Assembly: GCA_963277665.1 (NCBI GenBank)
Contig: OY728131.1
Location: 1,396,144,688 to 1,396,208,687 of the forward strand
Source of the DNA: Viscum album
Taxonomy: Eukaryota; Streptophyta; Magnoliopsida; Santalales; Viscaceae
Length of the DNA stretch: 64,000 nt
Direction: 5' to 3'
The stretch's first letter is position 1. Every line of letters starts with the position of its first letter. Of this stretch, positions 51,132-61,297 are shown piece by piece. Both the position numbers and the translations under genes were made by a program. A model generated the notes under the pieces. The model was not told where the DNA came from. It saw only the letters and a program-made list of their open reading frames with translations, and did not search any database.

Positions 51132-52761
51132 TATAGAGACCCATACATTACATACATGGTTAATACTTCAAAATTAAAGCATACTTATTACAACATATAA
51201 CAAAACCATGAAAGGACCGTATAGGTTTAGTGTATTTAGAAACTGGGAAACATAAACAAGTGATTCATAAAACATCTACATTGTCTCCCATTTATTTCAT
51301 CATATCTATAGTCCCTTTTTGGCATATCTTACTTAATACCCTTCTTCCTAACCTGGGAAAAGAAAACATACAAAAGGGTGAGCTCAAATTCTCAGTAAGG
51401 GTAAACAAAAGAAATATCAATTACATCAAATTCATATGAACATAACATTTTAAAAATCGTATCCTGCAAAAGAGGTCATAATTTCATAACATGGGATAAA
51501 TCATGGTAGTGAAATGTAATCCCAATAATCATAACTTAAAACATGAAAATTTGTGGCATACACACATATTCATAGAGAATCATTTCTTATCAGTAAAGAC
51601 TCATTGACAAGACTATCTTAGTGGACAAAGTCCATTTCTGAACTAAGTTCACTCCTCGTTTTAGTCTTGTTTCACTAAACCGGTTTAACCTACCGTTCCA
51701 GCCATGTATATATCATAAGATATAAAATCATTACCCAATGAATTGGATGGAGATATAGGTCCCACCCATCTCATAATTATACCATTCTTATGTGTGCCAC
51801 AAAATCATAAACCATACATCATAGAATAACCCATGTCATAAAAATGGGAATCTTAAACATCACGACATCATAAAAAAAATCATATAATATAAAGGAATTC
51901 ATAAAAATAATTCCATAACAACATAGTCAAATCAAGGTAATAGTATTGATAAAAACATAAACCTTTATAATCTTATATGGAAAATAATTTTGATAAAACA
52001 CTTGAACTCCATTCTTGAGGAAAATATCCTTTCTACTTCAAAAACACTTTTCCTTTCTTAACATGTCATACAATTCTAAACTAAAAGAAGTTGATTAAAA
52101 ATAAGCTTGAAAAATTGTAAGGGAATATTCTTGGAAATAATGTTTTAAATATCCATTCATGTCGTATAAGTATAAAAAAACATTCTTCTCGTACTTTTTT
52201 CGGAAAAGTCAAAAAGTACCCTGTACGAAAAATGACAAAAGATTCCTTTCATATCTATTACTGAAAACTCACTGAAGGGTAAAATTGGATATAAACTATT
52301 GTAGAATTATATAAATATTACATATTGAAGAAAAATGGATGTGGATGATAAAATACACCCCAGTAAATTCCAAAGTATAAACAATCTCGGATAAAAATGA
52401 GATTGTGATATTTCCCTTACCTTAGGTCCGATTTGCTACGTAAGTGTTCGAATATCCTGTATAATGATTTAAATAATTTTATTGACTTATTCCAGAATCA
52501 TACTTATTGTTATGATATCATATATGGTCATATTCTTATCTTCTTATTAGTAATATTTCATTACTATTTGTTATTCGGGTGTTTATTACTTGTTGTTCTT
52601 ATGCGTGTTTTGTCGAATAAATTCATATTCTTCTCTTTAGTTTATAGATAACTCATTTCCAGAATGGTATTAGTGTAATATATATCATATTCATTCATTA
52701 AATTAATTTATATAATCATTATGCAATGAAGATCATGTAGAACGAGTCGCATCACATCGTT

Positions 52762-52789
52762 GAGACGGTATTCCGTACGTACGCACGAG
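52762..52789. repeat. Paired 28-bp LTR motif, LTR 1 copy 1
   Basis: 'gagacggtattccgtacgta' then 'cgcacgag'. Copy 2 lies 184 bp away. Confidence 0.8.
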
Positions 52790-52945
52790 CGATGATATCA
52801 TTCTCATGATCGTGGAATTGTATTTGAGTGTATGTATACTATTTCAGAATCAATATCACTTTACAATAATCATATATAGTTATTATTTACACCATTATAC
52901 CCATCCAAGTATGGTGGGGGGGGAAATAGATTACACAACGGCGTG

Positions 52946-52973
52946 GAGACGGTATTTCGTACGTACGCACGCG
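52946..52973. repeat. Paired 28-bp LTR motif, LTR 1 copy 2
   Basis: 'gagacggtatttcgtacgta' then 'cgcacgcg', set inside a dyad: 'cacaacg' on the left and 'cgtggtg' on the right. Confidence 0.8.
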
Positions 52974-53313
52974 TGGTGATTTCATTTTCCGTACGATAGA
53001 TAGATGGTGAAATAGGGTTGTTTCATACTTAAAATAACATATCAGTATATTAGTGATACTTATGTTATTACTTCATAATGAAACAACTAAAGAAGAAGAA
53101 GTGGATGAAGAAATAAAGATGAAAGAATCGGTAACGGGCATTACCTCTTCTTTGAAGCGCCTCTTTGAGACCTCCTCTTAGGGTACTAAAATTGGTCTTT
53201 GAAGAAGACCAGAACCTCTAGGATGTTTCTAGGGAAGTGGGGAAGTTAAATGGGCAGGGATTGGCCAAGTTTGAAGGCTCAAATTGGTGTGAGGAGCAAA
53301 GGGAGGAGGTTCC

Positions 53314-53324
53314 CTTTTATAAGG
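53314..53324 (-). promoter_or_regulatory. TATA box in V LTR 1
   Basis: The minus strand reads 'cccttataaaagggaacc'. It is present in all three V LTRs. It implies U3 of about 1.8 kb and R plus U5 of about 2.1 kb. Confidence 0.65.
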
Positions 53325-55099
53325 GAGGAGAGGGTCACCTTTGGAAATATAAGAAATATTAGTTTATATTAAATCCTAACCCCACTTAAAAACTTCCAAA
53401 ATTACACATATATTAAGATTAGATGATATAAGGTTGTAATATCATCAAAAACAAAAAATTAGACATGTTAGAAATTTATTTTAAACATTGTCAACTTGAT
53501 TTATCCTTATTTATCAATTTAATTTATTTTGTGGTAATAATATTATTATAAATAATTACATATGTGTTGTGAATTTTCCATAATTTGACACTTTATGACA
53601 TTTTCGACCATATAAATTTTAATTTTTAATTTTTAAATAATTTTGTGATATTTAAACAATTTTATAATATGTTATTTTAATAAAATAACAATAGTGTCAA
53701 TTTTCACACTATTCATTTATTTGAATTTAAATAAAATATATACCGAAGATATGTTCGAACAAAAAGCTTTAATAGATCTATAAAATTTCATATGTATCTA
53801 GAAAGTTAGTAGAGAACATTAAATAGTTCATATAATATTTATTTTAATATTTCTAATACCATTTATTTGATATTTTAATTAATAAAACAATTTCAACATC
53901 ACTATTGTGTCATAATTAATGATAATTATTTAATCCCTAAAAATACTAAATAAATTCCTATGATGTAGATAATTGTACTATCTTTCGGGATACTATTCAG
54001 GATTGAAGTTTCATTAAGTTAATCACTAAATTAAAATTATTATACTTATAAGATTGAAGAAAGTGACATGTTGTCACATTCTTTGGTTTTAAAAATAAAT
54101 AAATTATTTTCATGGAAAAAAGTCCATTAAATGAATCTAATCCGACCCTTAGGTGATATGTGTCTACTTTTAGTCATCCAATATAATTTTTTCAGGTGTT
54201 ATGTTAATTTTATAATCTTATATTTACCCTTAATTACCTGATTTACCTTTAACTATGGTAAATAAAATTTACCGTAGTTACTATTCATAATGCCCAAAAA
54301 TAAAAATTAGCCTATTAAAATAATTTGGACCCACTGATTCCGAATATAGAATCCATTTTTCAAAATTAAAAACATATATGTTGCAGTAATTAATTTAAAA
54401 TAAATCTCGTTGTTAAGAAAACAGGTTTTAGAAGTTAAAACATTGCCAAAGATTGAAATGTTTTTACCTTTGAATTGAATGTGAAATTAATACTAATGAC
54501 ATTCATTATATTAAATGGTAAAAATATATTCTATTTATACTTTAAAACCATTCAATATTACAATTTATCCATATAAATTATCTCAATGAAAGAAGTTATT
54601 TTTAATTAAAAATTAGCGTATTTTTACTATTCATCAAAATATGAAAGTTATCGGAGAAATATCAAATATTTATCCAAAGTAAATTCTTATAGCCTAATTC
54701 AAAATAAGAATTTTAATTTTGTCAAATTGAACTTATAAACATGTCAAAAACTTTATTTAAGGTGGGTGCGCCATCAAAAGCCGGCAAAACTGCATTTTTT
54801 TTAAAATACTTATTTTACCCGAAATATTTATTTTGTTCTCTTATCATGTTCTAGAAAATGTGTAAGATGAATAATAATGTTATAAAATTCAAAATGTAGT
54901 TGATACTATTCATAACGTCTAGTCCATAATAACATATCGTTGTTTAGTGAAACTTGGTATTGCGTACGACGCAAGCTATCGAGGAAGGTCGTGATTGCAT
55001 GTAAAGCAAGTCAATCTAGTGTTGTGTGTAGTGAAAGATTCCTTTGATGATTTATATAACATAAAAAAAATATTTCTCATAAAATTCTTGGGTGTTACA

Positions 55100-55120
55100 T
55101 TCTACCCCCCTTAAAATGAA
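55100..55120 (-). other. V polypurine tract, unit 1
   Basis: The minus strand reads 'ttttaaggggggtaga', then two bases, then LTR 1. The unit 2 tract is at 60330-60350. Confidence 0.85.
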
Positions 55121-55138
55121 TTTCTCCCTCGAAATTCG

Positions 55139-55663
55139 TCACATTGTAACAAATAGATGAGGATACCTCTCCCTCATTATATCCTCAATCTCCCATGTAG
55201 CTTCTTCTAATTTGTGGTTCCCCCATAAAACTTTCACCAAGAGAGTGGTCTTGTTCCATAGGACTTTTTCGCTACGATCCAGGATCTCCATCGGTTGTTC
55301 TTCATATGAAAGATCTTGCTCCAGCGGTATAACATCTGAGCTGAGTACATGTGAAGGATCAGGTAAGTACTTTCTCAGGTGAGATTCATGGAACACATCA
55401 TGAACTTGAGAGAGATTCGGTGGAAGCGCCAATTGGTAAGCTACCTTCCCAACACGATCTAGAATTTCAAAAGGACCAATATATCTAGGGCTCAACTTTA
55501 CCTTCTTTCCAAATCTCATGACCCTCTTCCAGGGAGATATTCGTAAGAACACTTTATCACCAAATTCAAACTCTAGGTCTTTTCTTCGGATTTCATCATA
55601 ACTTTTCTGTCCACTCTGAGCTTCTCTTATGTGTTGTTGAATAGATCTGACCTTTCCTATCAT
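55139..55663 (-). CDS. Chromovirus integrase C-terminal fragment with chromodomain (open, 174 codons)
   Basis: The last part of a Ty3/gypsy polyprotein. Residues 1-50 are the end of the integrase helix region. Residues 57-68 read KLSPRYIGPFEI, the GPY/F module that helps bind DNA. Residues 88-103 read HDVFHESHLRKYLPDP. Residues 119-171 are the chromodomain, with both hallmark tryptophans (W147 in VKVLWGNH, W157 in EEATWE) and the RERYPHLF tail. Intact chromodomains direct integration into heterochromatin. There is no stop or shift, in contrast to Q and U, so this copy decayed less. Everything upstream (gag to integrase core) is deleted; the frame is joined directly to the untranslated leader. 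The Met at 55663 is an internal residue of the ancestral protein. Not a functional integrase. Confidence 0.88.
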   Translation of the reverse strand: MIGKVRSIQQHIREAQSGQKSYDEIRRKDLEFEFGDKVFLRISPWKRVMRFGKKVKLSPRYIGPFEILDRVGKVAYQLALPPNLSQVHDVFHESHLRKYLPDPSHVLSSDVIPLEQDLSYEEQPMEILDRSEKVLWNKTTLLVKVLWGNHKLEEATWEIEDIMRERYPHLFVTM

Positions 55664-55871
55664 TGACTGAAACCAAGAATAATAGTGTGAGAAAACCTAT
55701 TTATAATAGGAAAACCACATAATCAAGAATAAAATTTCACACTTAAGGTCTTATCATAGGTTGTTCATGTCCATTTCTAAAACTCTAAGATTGTGTTCTA
55801 TGGTTAGACTTATCCTTAGGGTTCTAACTAAGGATTTCACATCCTAGTTTCTAAAGGTTGACTATACCTTT
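55664..55871 (-). other. V leader, unit 1
   Basis: A leader of about 210 bases after the PBS on the minus strand, starting 'aaaggtatagtcaacctttag'. It is shared with T's leader and, more weakly, with Q's ('aatcctta...ctaag'). The unit 2 counterpart is 60595-60802. It joins abruptly to integrase sequence at 'ggtttcagtcaatgatagg'. Confidence 0.7.
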
Positions 55872-55883
55872 CCTCTGATACCA
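55872..55883 (-). other. Initiator-Met PBS between Cassandra LTR and leader, unit 1
   Basis: The minus strand reads 'tggtatcagagg', two bases after the Cassandra LTR ends 'gttgtcaca'. Confidence 0.9.
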
Positions 55884-55885
55884 AA

Positions 55886-56261
55886 TGTGACAACCGGGTC
55901 CCAGTGACAGCACAGACACCCCTCCATAACATGGTCGTTGGGTCCTTGCATACCAGGTACCCCCAATTGCCCCTGCAGACACGTGGGGACCACCCAAGGG
56001 TCCACCCACATGCCTGAACGGGTCATCTGACTAATGACAGTCCCCACAGGCCAACACTTGTCTTTTTCAGTGTGCTTTGTCCTGACTCACACACACCCTG
56101 GGAAACTTCCGAGAAGGTCACCCATCCTGATCACTACCCCAGGCTAAGAAGGCTTAACTGTGGAGTTCAAACCAGGTAGGCTTCCGAAAAGGAAGGTTCA
56201 CCTTGTTGACATGAGTCATATCATTTAGTCATTTAACCCTTTCTCATTTGGGGATGTTACA
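55886..56261 (-). mobile_element. Cassandra-type TRIM LTR, unit 1 (376 bp)
   Basis: The minus strand starts 'tgtaacatcccc' and ends 'acccggttgtcaca', TG...CA. It carries a 5S rRNA-like module in the same orientation (56099-56168). This combination of a short LTR, a 5S-derived body and an initiator-Met PBS defines the Cassandra TRIM family of vascular plants, which encodes no protein. Upstream it has a Cassandra internal domain and polypurine tract, as a 3' LTR does. Downstream it has a PBS, as a 5' LTR does. No second Cassandra LTR is present. Confidence 0.87.
56099..56168 (-). ncRNA. 5S rRNA-derived module of Cassandra LTR, unit 1
   Basis: The minus strand reads 'gaactccacagttaagcc' then 'atcaggatgggtgacc' then 'ttctcggaagt'. 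Plant 5S rRNA has 'gaactccgcagttaagcg', 'ctaggatgggtgacc' and 'tcctgggaagt'. The RNA polymerase III internal promoter is recognisable: the A box (agttaagc..., damaged after 'agttaagc'), the intermediate element and the C box (ggatgggtgacc, intact). It corresponds roughly to 5S positions 40-105. This is a TRIM module, not a 5S gene. Confidence 0.88.
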
Positions 56262-56351
56262 ATCACCCCCCCCCCCTTTAGAGAACAACACCCTCATTGT
56301 GGGCCCTACATCTCAACCCAATCAGTGCACCGCACTTAAGGCTGGGTTCCT
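56262..56351 (-). other. Cassandra internal domain and polypurine tract, unit 1
   Basis: Ninety bases on the minus strand from the PBS ('aggaacccagccttaagtgc') to 'tctctaaag' plus a run of 11 G and 'tgat', directly before the Cassandra LTR. Non-coding, as in other Cassandra elements. Confidence 0.8.
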
Positions 56352-56363
56352 CCTCTGATACCA
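56352..56363 (-). other. Initiator-Met PBS between V LTR 2 and Cassandra domain
   Basis: The minus strand reads 'tggtatcagagg', two bases after V LTR 2 ends 'gggtcgctata'. Confidence 0.9.
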
Positions 56364-57994
56364 ACTATAGCGACCCATACATTACATACATGGTTAATAC
56401 TTCAAAATTGAAGCATACTTATTACAACATATAACAAAACCATCAAAGGACCGTATAGGTATAGAGTCTTTAGAAAATGAGAAACATAAACAACTGGTTT
56501 ATAAAGCATCTACACTATCTCCCATTTTTTCCATCATATCTATAGTCCCTTTTGGAATATATTACATAATACCCTTCTTCCTGACCTGGGAAAGAAACAT
56601 ACAAAAGGGTGAGCTCAAATTCTCAGTAAGGGTAAACAAAAGAAATACCAATTACATCAAATTCAAAAGAACATAACATTTTGAAAATCTTATCCTGTAA
56701 AAGAGATCATAATTTCATAACATGGGATAAATCAGGGTAGTGAAATATAATCCCAATAATCATAACATAAAACATGAAACTTTGTGTCATACACACATAA
56801 TCATAGAGAATCCTTTATTATTAGTCAAGACTCATTGGAAAGACTATCTTAGTGGACAAAGTCCATTTCTGAACCAAGTTCACTCTTCGTTTCAGTCCTG
56901 TTTCCCTGAACCGTTTTAACCTACCGTTCCAGCCATGTCTATCTCATGAGATATAAAATCTTTACCCAATGCATTGGAGGGAGATATAGGTCCCACCCAT
57001 CTCATAATGATACCATTCTTATGTGTGCCACAAAATCATAAACCATACATCATAGAATAACCCATGTAATAAAAATGGGCATCTGAAACATCGTGACATC
57101 ATAAAACAATTTATATAAGATAAATGAATTCATAAAATTAATTCCATCACAACATAATCAAATCAATGTAATTGTGGGGATAGAAACAGAACCCTTTATT
57201 ATCTTAGATGGAAAATAATTTTGATAAAACACTTGAACTCCATTCTTGAGGAAAATATCCTTTCTACTTCAAAAACACTTTTCCATTCTTTACATGTCAT
57301 ACAATTCTAAACTAAAAGAAGTTGATTAAAAATAAACTTGAAAACTTGTAAAGAAAGCTTCTTGGAAATAATGTTTTAAAAATCCATTCATGCCGTATAA
57401 GTTTAAAAAAACATTCTTCTCGTACTTTTGTCGGAAAAGTCAAAAAGTACCTCGTATAAAAAATGACAAAAGATTTCTTTCACATCTTTTACTAAAAACT
57501 CACTGAAGGGTAAAATTGGATATAAAATATTTGTAGAATGATATAAATATTACATTTTGAAAAAACATGGATGTGGGTGAGAAAATACACCCCAGTAAAT
57601 TCCAAAGTATAAACAATCTCGGATAAAAATGAGATTGGGATATTTCCATTACCTTTGGCCCGATTTTCTTCGTAAGTGTCTGAACCTCCTGTATAATGAT
57701 TTAAATAATGTTATTGACTTATTATATAATCATAAATATTGTTATGATATCATATATGGTCATATTATTAGCTTCTTATTAGTAATATTTCATTACTACT
57801 TTTTTATTCGGGTGTTTATTACTTTTTGTTCTTATGCGTGTTTTGTTGAATAAATTCTTATTCTTCTCTTTAGGTTATAGATACCTCATTTCCAGAATGG
57901 TATTAGTGTAATATATATCATATTCATTCATTAAATTCATTTATATAATCATTATGCAATTAAGATCATGTAGAACGAGTCGCATCACATCGTG

Positions 57995-58022
57995 GAGATG
58001 GTATTCGGTACGTACGCACGAG
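57995..58022. repeat. Paired 28-bp LTR motif, LTR 2 copy 1
   Basis: 'gagatggtattcggtacgta' then 'cgcacgag'. Confidence 0.75.
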
Positions 58023-58179
58023 TGATGATATCGTTCCCATGATCATGGAATTGTATTTGAGTGTATGTATACTATTTCAGAATCAATATCACTTTACAAT
58101 AATCATATATAGTTACTATTTACACCATTATACCCATCTAAGTAAGGTTGTGGGGGAAAATAGATTACACCACGGCGTG

Positions 58180-58207
58180 GAGACGGTATTTCGTACGTTC
58201 GCACGCG
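58180..58207. repeat. Paired 28-bp LTR motif, LTR 2 copy 2
   Basis: 'gagacggtatttcgtacgtt' then 'cgcacgcg', 185 bp from copy 1, inside the dyad 'caccacg ... gcggtg'. Confidence 0.75.
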
Positions 58208-58547
58208 CGGTGATTTCGTTTTCCGTACGATGGATAGATGTTGAAATAGGGTTGTTTAATACTTATAATAACATATCAGTATAAGACTGATACTGATTTT
58301 ATTACATCATAATGAAACAACTAATGAAGAATAAGTGGAATAAGAAATAAAGATGAAATAATCGGTAACGGGCATTACCTCTTCTTTGAAGCACCTCTTT
58401 GAGACCTTCTCTTAAGGCACTACAATTGGTCTTTGAAGAAGACCAGGACCTCTAGGATGATTCTAGGGAAGTGGGTAAGTGAAATTGGCAGGGATTGGCC
58501 TAGCTTGAAGGCTCAAATTGGTGTGAGCAGGAGAGGGAGGAGGTTCC

Positions 58548-58558
58548 CTTTTATAAGG
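58548..58558 (-). promoter_or_regulatory. TATA box in V LTR 2
   Basis: The minus strand reads 'cccttataaaagggaacc'. As the 5' LTR of unit 1, this copy would drive the chimeric transcript. Confidence 0.65.
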
Positions 58559-60386
58559 GAGGAGAGGGCACCTTTGGAAATATAAGAAATATTAGTTTAT
58601 ATTAAATCCCAACCCCACTTAAAGACTTCTAAAATGACTCATATCCGAATATTAGATGATATAGGGTTGTAATCTCATAAACCAACAAAATTTACACATT
58701 TTAGGAATCTATTTTAAACATTATCAACTTGATTTATCCTTATTTATCAATTTAATTTTATTTGTGGTAAAAATATTATTATAAATAATTACATATGTGT
58801 TGTGAATTTTCCATAATTTGACACTTTATGACATTTTAGACCATATAAATTTTAATTTATAATTTTTAAATGTTTTTGTGATTTTTAAACAATTTTATAA
58901 TATGTTATTTTTATAAAATAACAATAGTGTCAATTTTGACACTATTTATTTATTTGAATTTAAATAAAATATATACCGAAGATTTGTTCGAACTAAAAGA
59001 ATTAATAGATCCATATAATGTCATATGTATCTAGAAAATTAGTGGAGCACATTAAATAGTTCATATAATATTTATTTTAATATTTTTAAAACCATTTATT
59101 TGATATTTTAATTAATAAAATAATTTCAACATCACTATTGTGTCATACTTAATGATAATTATTTAATCCCTAAAAATTATAAATAAATTCCTATGATGTA
59201 GATAATTGTATTAGCTTTCTGCAGACTATTCATGTTTGAAGTTTCATTAAGGTTATCACTAAATTAAAGTTATTATACTTATAAGATTTAAGAAAGTGAC
59301 TTGTTACATTCTTTGGATTTAATAATAATTAAATTATTTTCATGGAAAAAAGTCCATTAAATGAATCTAATCCGACCCTTAGGTGATATGGGTCATATTT
59401 TAGTCATCCAATAGGATTTTGGCAGGTGTTAGGGTAATTTTATAATCTTATATTTACCCTTAGTTACCCTACTTACCTTTAACTATGGTAAATAAAATTT
59501 ACCGTAGTTACTATTCAAAATGCCCAAAAATAAAAAGTAGCCTATTAACATATTTTGGACCCACTGATTATGAATATGGAATCCATTTTTCAAAATTAAA
59601 AACATATATGTTGCAGTAATTAATTTAAAATAAATCCCGCTGTTAAGAAAATGGGTTTTGAAGTTAAAACATTGCAAAAGATTGAAATGTTTTTACCTAT
59701 GAATTCAATGTAAAATTAATAATAATGACATAAATTATATTAAATGGTAAAAATAAATCCTATTTATACTTTAAACCCATTCAATATTATAATTTATCCA
59801 TATAAATTTTCTCAATGAAGAATGTTATTTTTAATTAAAAATTGGCGTATTTTTACTATTCATCAAAATATGAAAGTTATCAGAAAAATATCAAAAATTT
59901 ATCCAAAGTAAATTCTTATACCCTAATTCAAAAGAAGAATTTTATTTTTTCAAATTTAACTTATAAAAATGTAAAAAACTAGATTTAATGTGGGTGTACC
60001 ATCAAAAGGCTGCAAAACTGTATTTTTTGAAAAATACTTATTTTACCCAAAAAATTTATTTTGTTCTCTTACCATGTTCTAGAAAATGTGTAATATGAAT
60101 AATAATGTTATAAAATTCAAAATTTAGTCGATACTATTCATAACGGCTAGTCCATAATAATATATCGTTGTTTAGTGAAACCTGATATTGCGTACGACGC
60201 AAGCTATCGAGGAAGGTCACGGTTGCATGTAAAGAAAGTCAAGCTAGTGTTGTATGTATTGAAAGATTCCTTTGATGATTTATATAACTTAAAAACCAAA
60301 TATATCTCATAAAATTCTTGGGTGTCACATTCTACCCCCCTTAAAATGAATTTCGCCCTCAAAATTCGTCACTTTGTAACAAACAC

Positions 60387-60594
60387 AATCTAGAATTTCA
60401 AAAGGACCAATATATCTTGGGCTCAACTTTCACTTATTTCCAAATCTCATGACCCTCTTCCAGGGAGATATTCTTAAGAACACTTTATCACCAACTTCAA
60501 ACTCTAGGTCTTTTCTTCGTTTGTCAGCATAACTTTTCTGTCGACTCTGAGCTGCTCTTATGTGTTGTTGAATAGATCTGAACTTTTCTGTCAT
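60387..60594 (-). pseudogene. Integrase tail, unit 2, chromodomain deleted
   Basis: The same fragment as 55139-55663, but the stretch equivalent to 55154-55452 (about 300 bp) is gone, removing everything after PFEILD, including the whole chromodomain. A stop replaces the codon after FGNK. It starts MTEKFRSIQQHIRAAQ. It keeps VGDKVFLRISPWKRVMRFG and LSPRYIGPFEILD. Non-functional. Confidence 0.82.
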
Positions 60595-60802
60595 TGACTA
60601 AAACCAAGAAGAATAGTGTGAGTAACACTAATTATAATAGGAAAACCACATAATCAAGAATAAAATTTCACACTTAAGGTCTTATCATAGGTTTTTCATG
60701 GCCATTTCTAAAACAGTAAGATTGTGTTCTATGCTTAGACTTATCCTTAGGGTTCTTACTAAGGCTTTCACATCTTAGTTTCCAAAGGTTGACTATACCT
60801 TT

Positions 60803-60814
60803 CCTCTGATACCA
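60803..60814 (-). other. Initiator-Met PBS between Cassandra LTR and leader, unit 2
   Basis: The minus strand reads 'tggtatcagagg', two bases from the Cassandra LTR. Confidence 0.9.
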
Positions 60815-60816
60815 AA

Positions 60817-61192
60817 TGTGACAACCGGGTCCCAGTGACAGCACAGACACCCCGCCTTAACATGGTCGTCGGGTCCTTGCATACCAGGTACCCCCCAGTT
60901 GCCCTTGCAGACATGTGGGGCCCACCCAAGGGTCCACCCACATGCCTGAACGGGTCATCTGACTAATGACAGTCCACATAGGCCAACACTTGTCCTTTTC
61001 AGTGTGCTTTGTCCTGACTCACACAGACCCTGGGAACTTCCCAGAAGGTCATCCATCGTGATCACTACTCCACGCCAAGCACGCTTAACTGTGGAGTTCT
61101 AACAAGGTAGGCTTCCAAAAAGGAAGGTGTACCTTGTTGAAATGAGTCATATCATTTAGTCATTTAACACTTTATCATTTGGGGATGTTACA
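60817..61192 (-). mobile_element. Cassandra-type TRIM LTR, unit 2 (376 bp)
   Basis: The same length and the same two junctions as 55886-56261, differing by scattered substitutions. The shared junctions show that both copies descend from one chimeric ancestor. Confidence 0.87.
61030..61100 (-). ncRNA. 5S rRNA-derived module of Cassandra LTR, unit 2
   Basis: The minus strand reads 'agaactccacagttaagcg', 'tgcttggcg', 'atcacgatggatgacc' and 'ttctgggaagt'. The A box is closer to plant 5S ('agttaagcgtgcttgg') than in unit 1, but the C-box core carries two changes (cgatggatgacc). Confidence 0.87.
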
Positions 61193-61283
61193 ATCACCCC
61201 CCCCCCCCTTTAGAGCACAATGCCCTCGTTGTGGGCCCTACATCTCAACCCAAGCAGTGCACCACACTTAAGGCTGAGTTCCT
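61193..61283 (-). other. Cassandra internal domain and polypurine tract, unit 2
   Basis: Collinear with 56262-56351. The polypurine tract contains a 12-base G run on the minus strand. Confidence 0.8.
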
Positions 61284-61295
61284 CCTTTGATACCA
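61284..61295 (-). other. PBS between V LTR 3 and Cassandra domain
   Basis: The minus strand reads 'tggtatcaaagg', one change from unit 1. Confidence 0.85.
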
Positions 61296-61297
61296 AT

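Larger units (their letters stand above)
51132..55099 (-). repeat. V LTR 1 (3968 bp)
   Basis: The coding (minus) strand starts 'tgtaacacccaag' and ends 'gggtctctata'. It aligns end to end with LTR 2. 'ttgcgt-acg-acgcaa' near 54960 is a 6-bp inverted repeat kept in LTR 2. The R/U5 marker 'acccttactgag...gagctcaccc' lies at about 51378-51407. Frames at 51230-51439 and 52433-52651 are chance and recur in the other copies. Confidence 0.9.
56366..60329 (-). repeat. V LTR 2 (3964 bp)
   Basis: The minus strand starts 'tgtgacacccaag' and ends 'gggtcgctata'. Four bases shorter than LTR 1 and similar throughout. It serves as 5' LTR for unit 1 and 3' LTR for unit 2. Frames at 57629-57853 and 58039-58284 are chance. 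Confidence 0.9.

Noticed and set aside
56100..56170. A genuine 5S rRNA gene
   Set aside because: Only the middle and 3' part of 5S is represented, and it is embedded in a TG...CA LTR followed by a PBS, as in Cassandra. The 5' third of 5S is missing.
55886..56261. Simple Cassandra solo-LTR insertion into V
   Set aside because: There is no target duplication, and a Cassandra internal domain with polypurine tract precedes the LTR. Both ends meet a PBS, and the state is identical in unit 2.
56265..56275. Poly-C run as a sequencing artefact or simple repeat
   Set aside because: It sits immediately before an LTR start in both units and is best read as the Cassandra polypurine tract on the minus strand; the exact run length may still be unreliable.
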